The notes under the pieces were generated by a model. That model searched no databases. It had not been told where the DNA came from and was given only the letters and a program-made list of their open reading frames with translations. Made by a program: the position numbers and the translations under genes. From Thiohalocapsa sp. PB-PSB1 (GTDB lineage: Bacteria > Pseudomonadota > Gammaproteobacteria > Chromatiales > Chromatiaceae): a stretch of DNA of 64,000 bases. Location: positions 1,178,001 through 1,242,000 of the forward strand of contig CP050890.1 of NCBI GenBank assembly GCA_016745215.1, in the 5' to 3' direction. Below are positions 62,658-64,000 of the stretch, piece after piece (positions within the stretch are counted from its first letter, which is position 1; every line of letters starts with the position of its first letter).

Positions 62658-62936
62658 AGGGCGATTTTCTGTCAAGAAACAGATCACCTGGCTTATCTTC
62701 TCGTCCGGTATCGACGTTGCGGTAACCTGCCCATGGAGCGACGAGTGCAGCGGTACGGATGTCCCGCCGCCGTTTCTGCTGTTTGTCATTGTCGTAATCG
62801 CTCGTCGTGGGTTATCGATGAGGACCACGATTACGACAACGACTGCAAACGCTCTCGCGACTTCCGCAGCAGAGCATGCGTAAGCGGGTTGCTGCTGCGC
62901 GAAGGCGAACGAGAATCCGGCGCCAGATTTGCTGCT
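62656..62936 (-). repeat. rptB copy 5, interrupted by rptC and cut by rptF
   Basis: Begins TTAGGGCGATTTTCTGTC (an rptB end, inverted), is split by rptC at 62744-62877, resumes GCGAAGGCGAACGAGAATCC and stops at the rptF border at 62937. The rptC insertion point differs from that in copy 4. Confidence 0.65.
62744..62877 (-). repeat. rptC copy nested in rptB copy 5
   Basis: Reverse orientation: AGTGCAGCGGTACGGATGTC to CTTCCGCAGCAGAGCAT. It keeps the GTTGTCGTAATCG-type hairpin arms (TTGTCGTAATCGC and CGATTACGACAAC). Confidence 0.65.
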
Positions 62937-63529
62937 TAGTAGCGGTTCATGAATAACCTATACAACACTATCCAGCCATCGGCGGAGTGCAATCGGGGTC
63001 GGGGTCGCTATCGGAATCGGAATCGAGAGAGAAAACGCCCTATGCCATGCGGTCATGAGAAGCTCGACGTCGACCGTGCGGCCATCGAGTCTGTCGGCTG
63101 GGCCATAGCGCGACTGCGAGCATGTGAAAGGACAGCGTAACGCGAAGGATCAACGCCCATGCGCATCTTAGGCGCGCATCGCAGGCCATCGCGCTGAAGA
63201 TTGCCGAGGGTAACGGCAAAGCGACGAGCGCGGATCGACGCCGGTCGTTTGAAAGCGCACGAGGCTCGGCGCTGGAGTGCACTGCGATTCAGGACGTGCT
63301 TGCTGGTGTGCGAAGCGTTGTCCGCAGACGACAACAGCAAGCAAAAGGCACTGCTCGATCGTCTTGTGACCATGCTCACGAAGCTCGGACAGCGTGGCTA
63401 GGCGGTCAGCGAGGAGCTTGGCGGATAGCGGGTTGGTCGGTTCGATACCGATGCCGATAACGGTACCGAATGAGTCGGCAGGCGACACCTAAGCCAAAAA
63501 CCTGTTTAGCTTGTTTCTGTACGATCACC
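62937..63529 (+). pseudogene. rptF copy D: repeat with a dead four-helix-bundle gene
   Basis: Same borders as copy C: TAGTAGCGGTTCATGAATAA at the start and GTTTCTGTACGATCAC at the end. The remnant from ~63042 reads MPCGHEKLDVDRAAIESVGW; the codon that is TAG in copies A-C is GAC here. It then stops at the shared TAA (CERTA-stop) and continues out of frame as LKIAEGNGKATSADRRRSF, ESARGSALECTAIQDVL and ALSADDNSKQKALLDRL. Non-functional. Confidence 0.75.
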
Positions 63530-63676
63530 TAAAGGAATTCTGTCGCTTGCATGACGTGCCTCTTCCTGATGCACGGTATTTTGCGGCCGTGCCCTCGTCA
63601 ACAGTCGCAATTCGGCATCACGAGCCGGGCCATAACGAAAATGACCAAGGCTCTCCGACCAGCGATGCGCTGTTGC
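63530..63676. other. Short spacer
   Basis: Nothing recognised between rptF copy D and the convergent YkgJ-type gene. Confidence 0.35.
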
Positions 63677-63997
63677 TCAGCCCCCGGCCTGCTCCGGCTG
63701 AGGATTCATGCCGATATCCTGAACGTCGACGAAATAGTAGCCACAAGTCTCCTGGGTCAGATTCTCGGAGGCCACCCGCGGGTATTTACGACAGCTTGGC
63801 GGACGCGCATAGTATACTGCGCAAGTGCTCAAACCTTGCTCGTCATAACGCAGAAACGGGCATGGAAACGGTAGTTTGCAGCATTCGCCACAGCGATTGC
63901 ACTCACCGCGCCGACCGGAGTCCACGGGTAGCAAGGAGGTCGTAAAGCGCTTCAGCTTGTGCAGCAGGGCTTGGGGAATCTGTGGCTGATCTGCCAT
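63677..63997 (-). CDS. YkgJ-type cysteine-cluster protein
   Basis: 106 residues. The cysteine arrangement CNRCGECCKLPFPCPFL, then STCAVYYARPPSCRKYP and a later TCGYYF, is the CxxCxxCC...C zinc/iron-binding cluster of the YkgJ (CxxCxxCC) family. Members are of unknown function and some have methyltransferase-associated or metal-carrier roles. Complete within the window: the ATG is at 63997-63995, four bases from the edge. Confidence 0.85.
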   Translation of the reverse strand: MADQPQIPQALLHKLKRFTTSLLPVDSGRRGECNRCGECCKLPFPCPFLRYDEQGLSTCAVYYARPPSCRKYPRVASENLTQETCGYYFVDVQDIGMNPQPEQAGG

Positions 63998-64000
63998 GGA

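Overview
The window looks like chromosome from a gammaproteobacterium. A purple-sulfur or Chromatiales-like host is my best guess, from gene style and from the abundance of four-helix-bundle (S23-type) repeats, but no single marker proves it. Core housekeeping genes (topB, fur, gatB, rpiA, ilvA, typA) are mixed with metabolic operons. The long spacers between them are packed with dispersed, often nested, short repeats. I saw no rRNA, tRNA or CRISPR array.

Layout. 1-554: start of topB (minus), preceded by three helically phased palindromes. 1069-9313: an ICMT-like methyltransferase, then a co-oriented group: a fused ATP-grasp/alpha-E protein, a transglutaminase-like protease, LemA, a GIDE-domain membrane protein and an SGNH hydrolase. 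9.3-14.9 kb: repeats, an alpha/beta hydrolase, an IS5-family remnant, a PIN-DegT fusion and an ISAs1-family transposase fragment. 14.9-27.5 kb: an AraC-type regulator followed by a GC-rich, decaying island. It holds a truncated outer-membrane protein, an arylsulfatase with an in-frame amber codon, a tyrosine phosphatase, a cysteine-patterned small secreted protein, a broken porin, glutamate decarboxylase, a broken amino-acid transporter, LysM remnants and a LysM-DUF1254 protein. 27.7-30.6 kb: a GH57 glycosidase, a small membrane protein and fur.

31.8-52.0 kb is the metabolic heart. pccB-pccA (plus) encode propionyl-CoA carboxylase. A long minus-strand series, mmdA-mmdD-mmdC-mmdB-mce-mutA-mutB-meaB, encodes a Na+-pumping methylmalonyl-CoA decarboxylase, methylmalonyl-CoA epimerase, both mutase subunits and the mutase chaperone. 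Upstream on the same strand, a three-gene operon (48339-52042) encodes a FrdB-like iron-sulfur protein, a FrdA-like flavoprotein without the usual FAD-linking histidine, and a NuoF-like NADH dehydrogenase subunit. It has no membrane anchor. I infer a soluble NADH:fumarate reductase which, with the downstream operon, would give fumarate -> succinate -> propionate with NADH oxidation and Na+ export. This is the strongest candidate for an undescribed system here.

53.3-64 kb: gatB, rpiA, ilvA, typA, a histidine phosphatase, a small unknown protein, a YdjM-like membrane protein, a bacterioferritin-like protein that has lost most metal ligands, more nested repeats and a YkgJ-type cysteine-cluster protein.

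I name six repeat families rptA-rptF. rptA (254 bp, inverted ends) is inserted in an rptE copy with a recognisable target duplication, and an uninterrupted rptE copy elsewhere gives the empty site. rptC is nested in rptB. rptF carries a dead four-helix-bundle gene. Hexanucleotide (ATCGGN)n tracts recur inside rptA, rptE and rptF.
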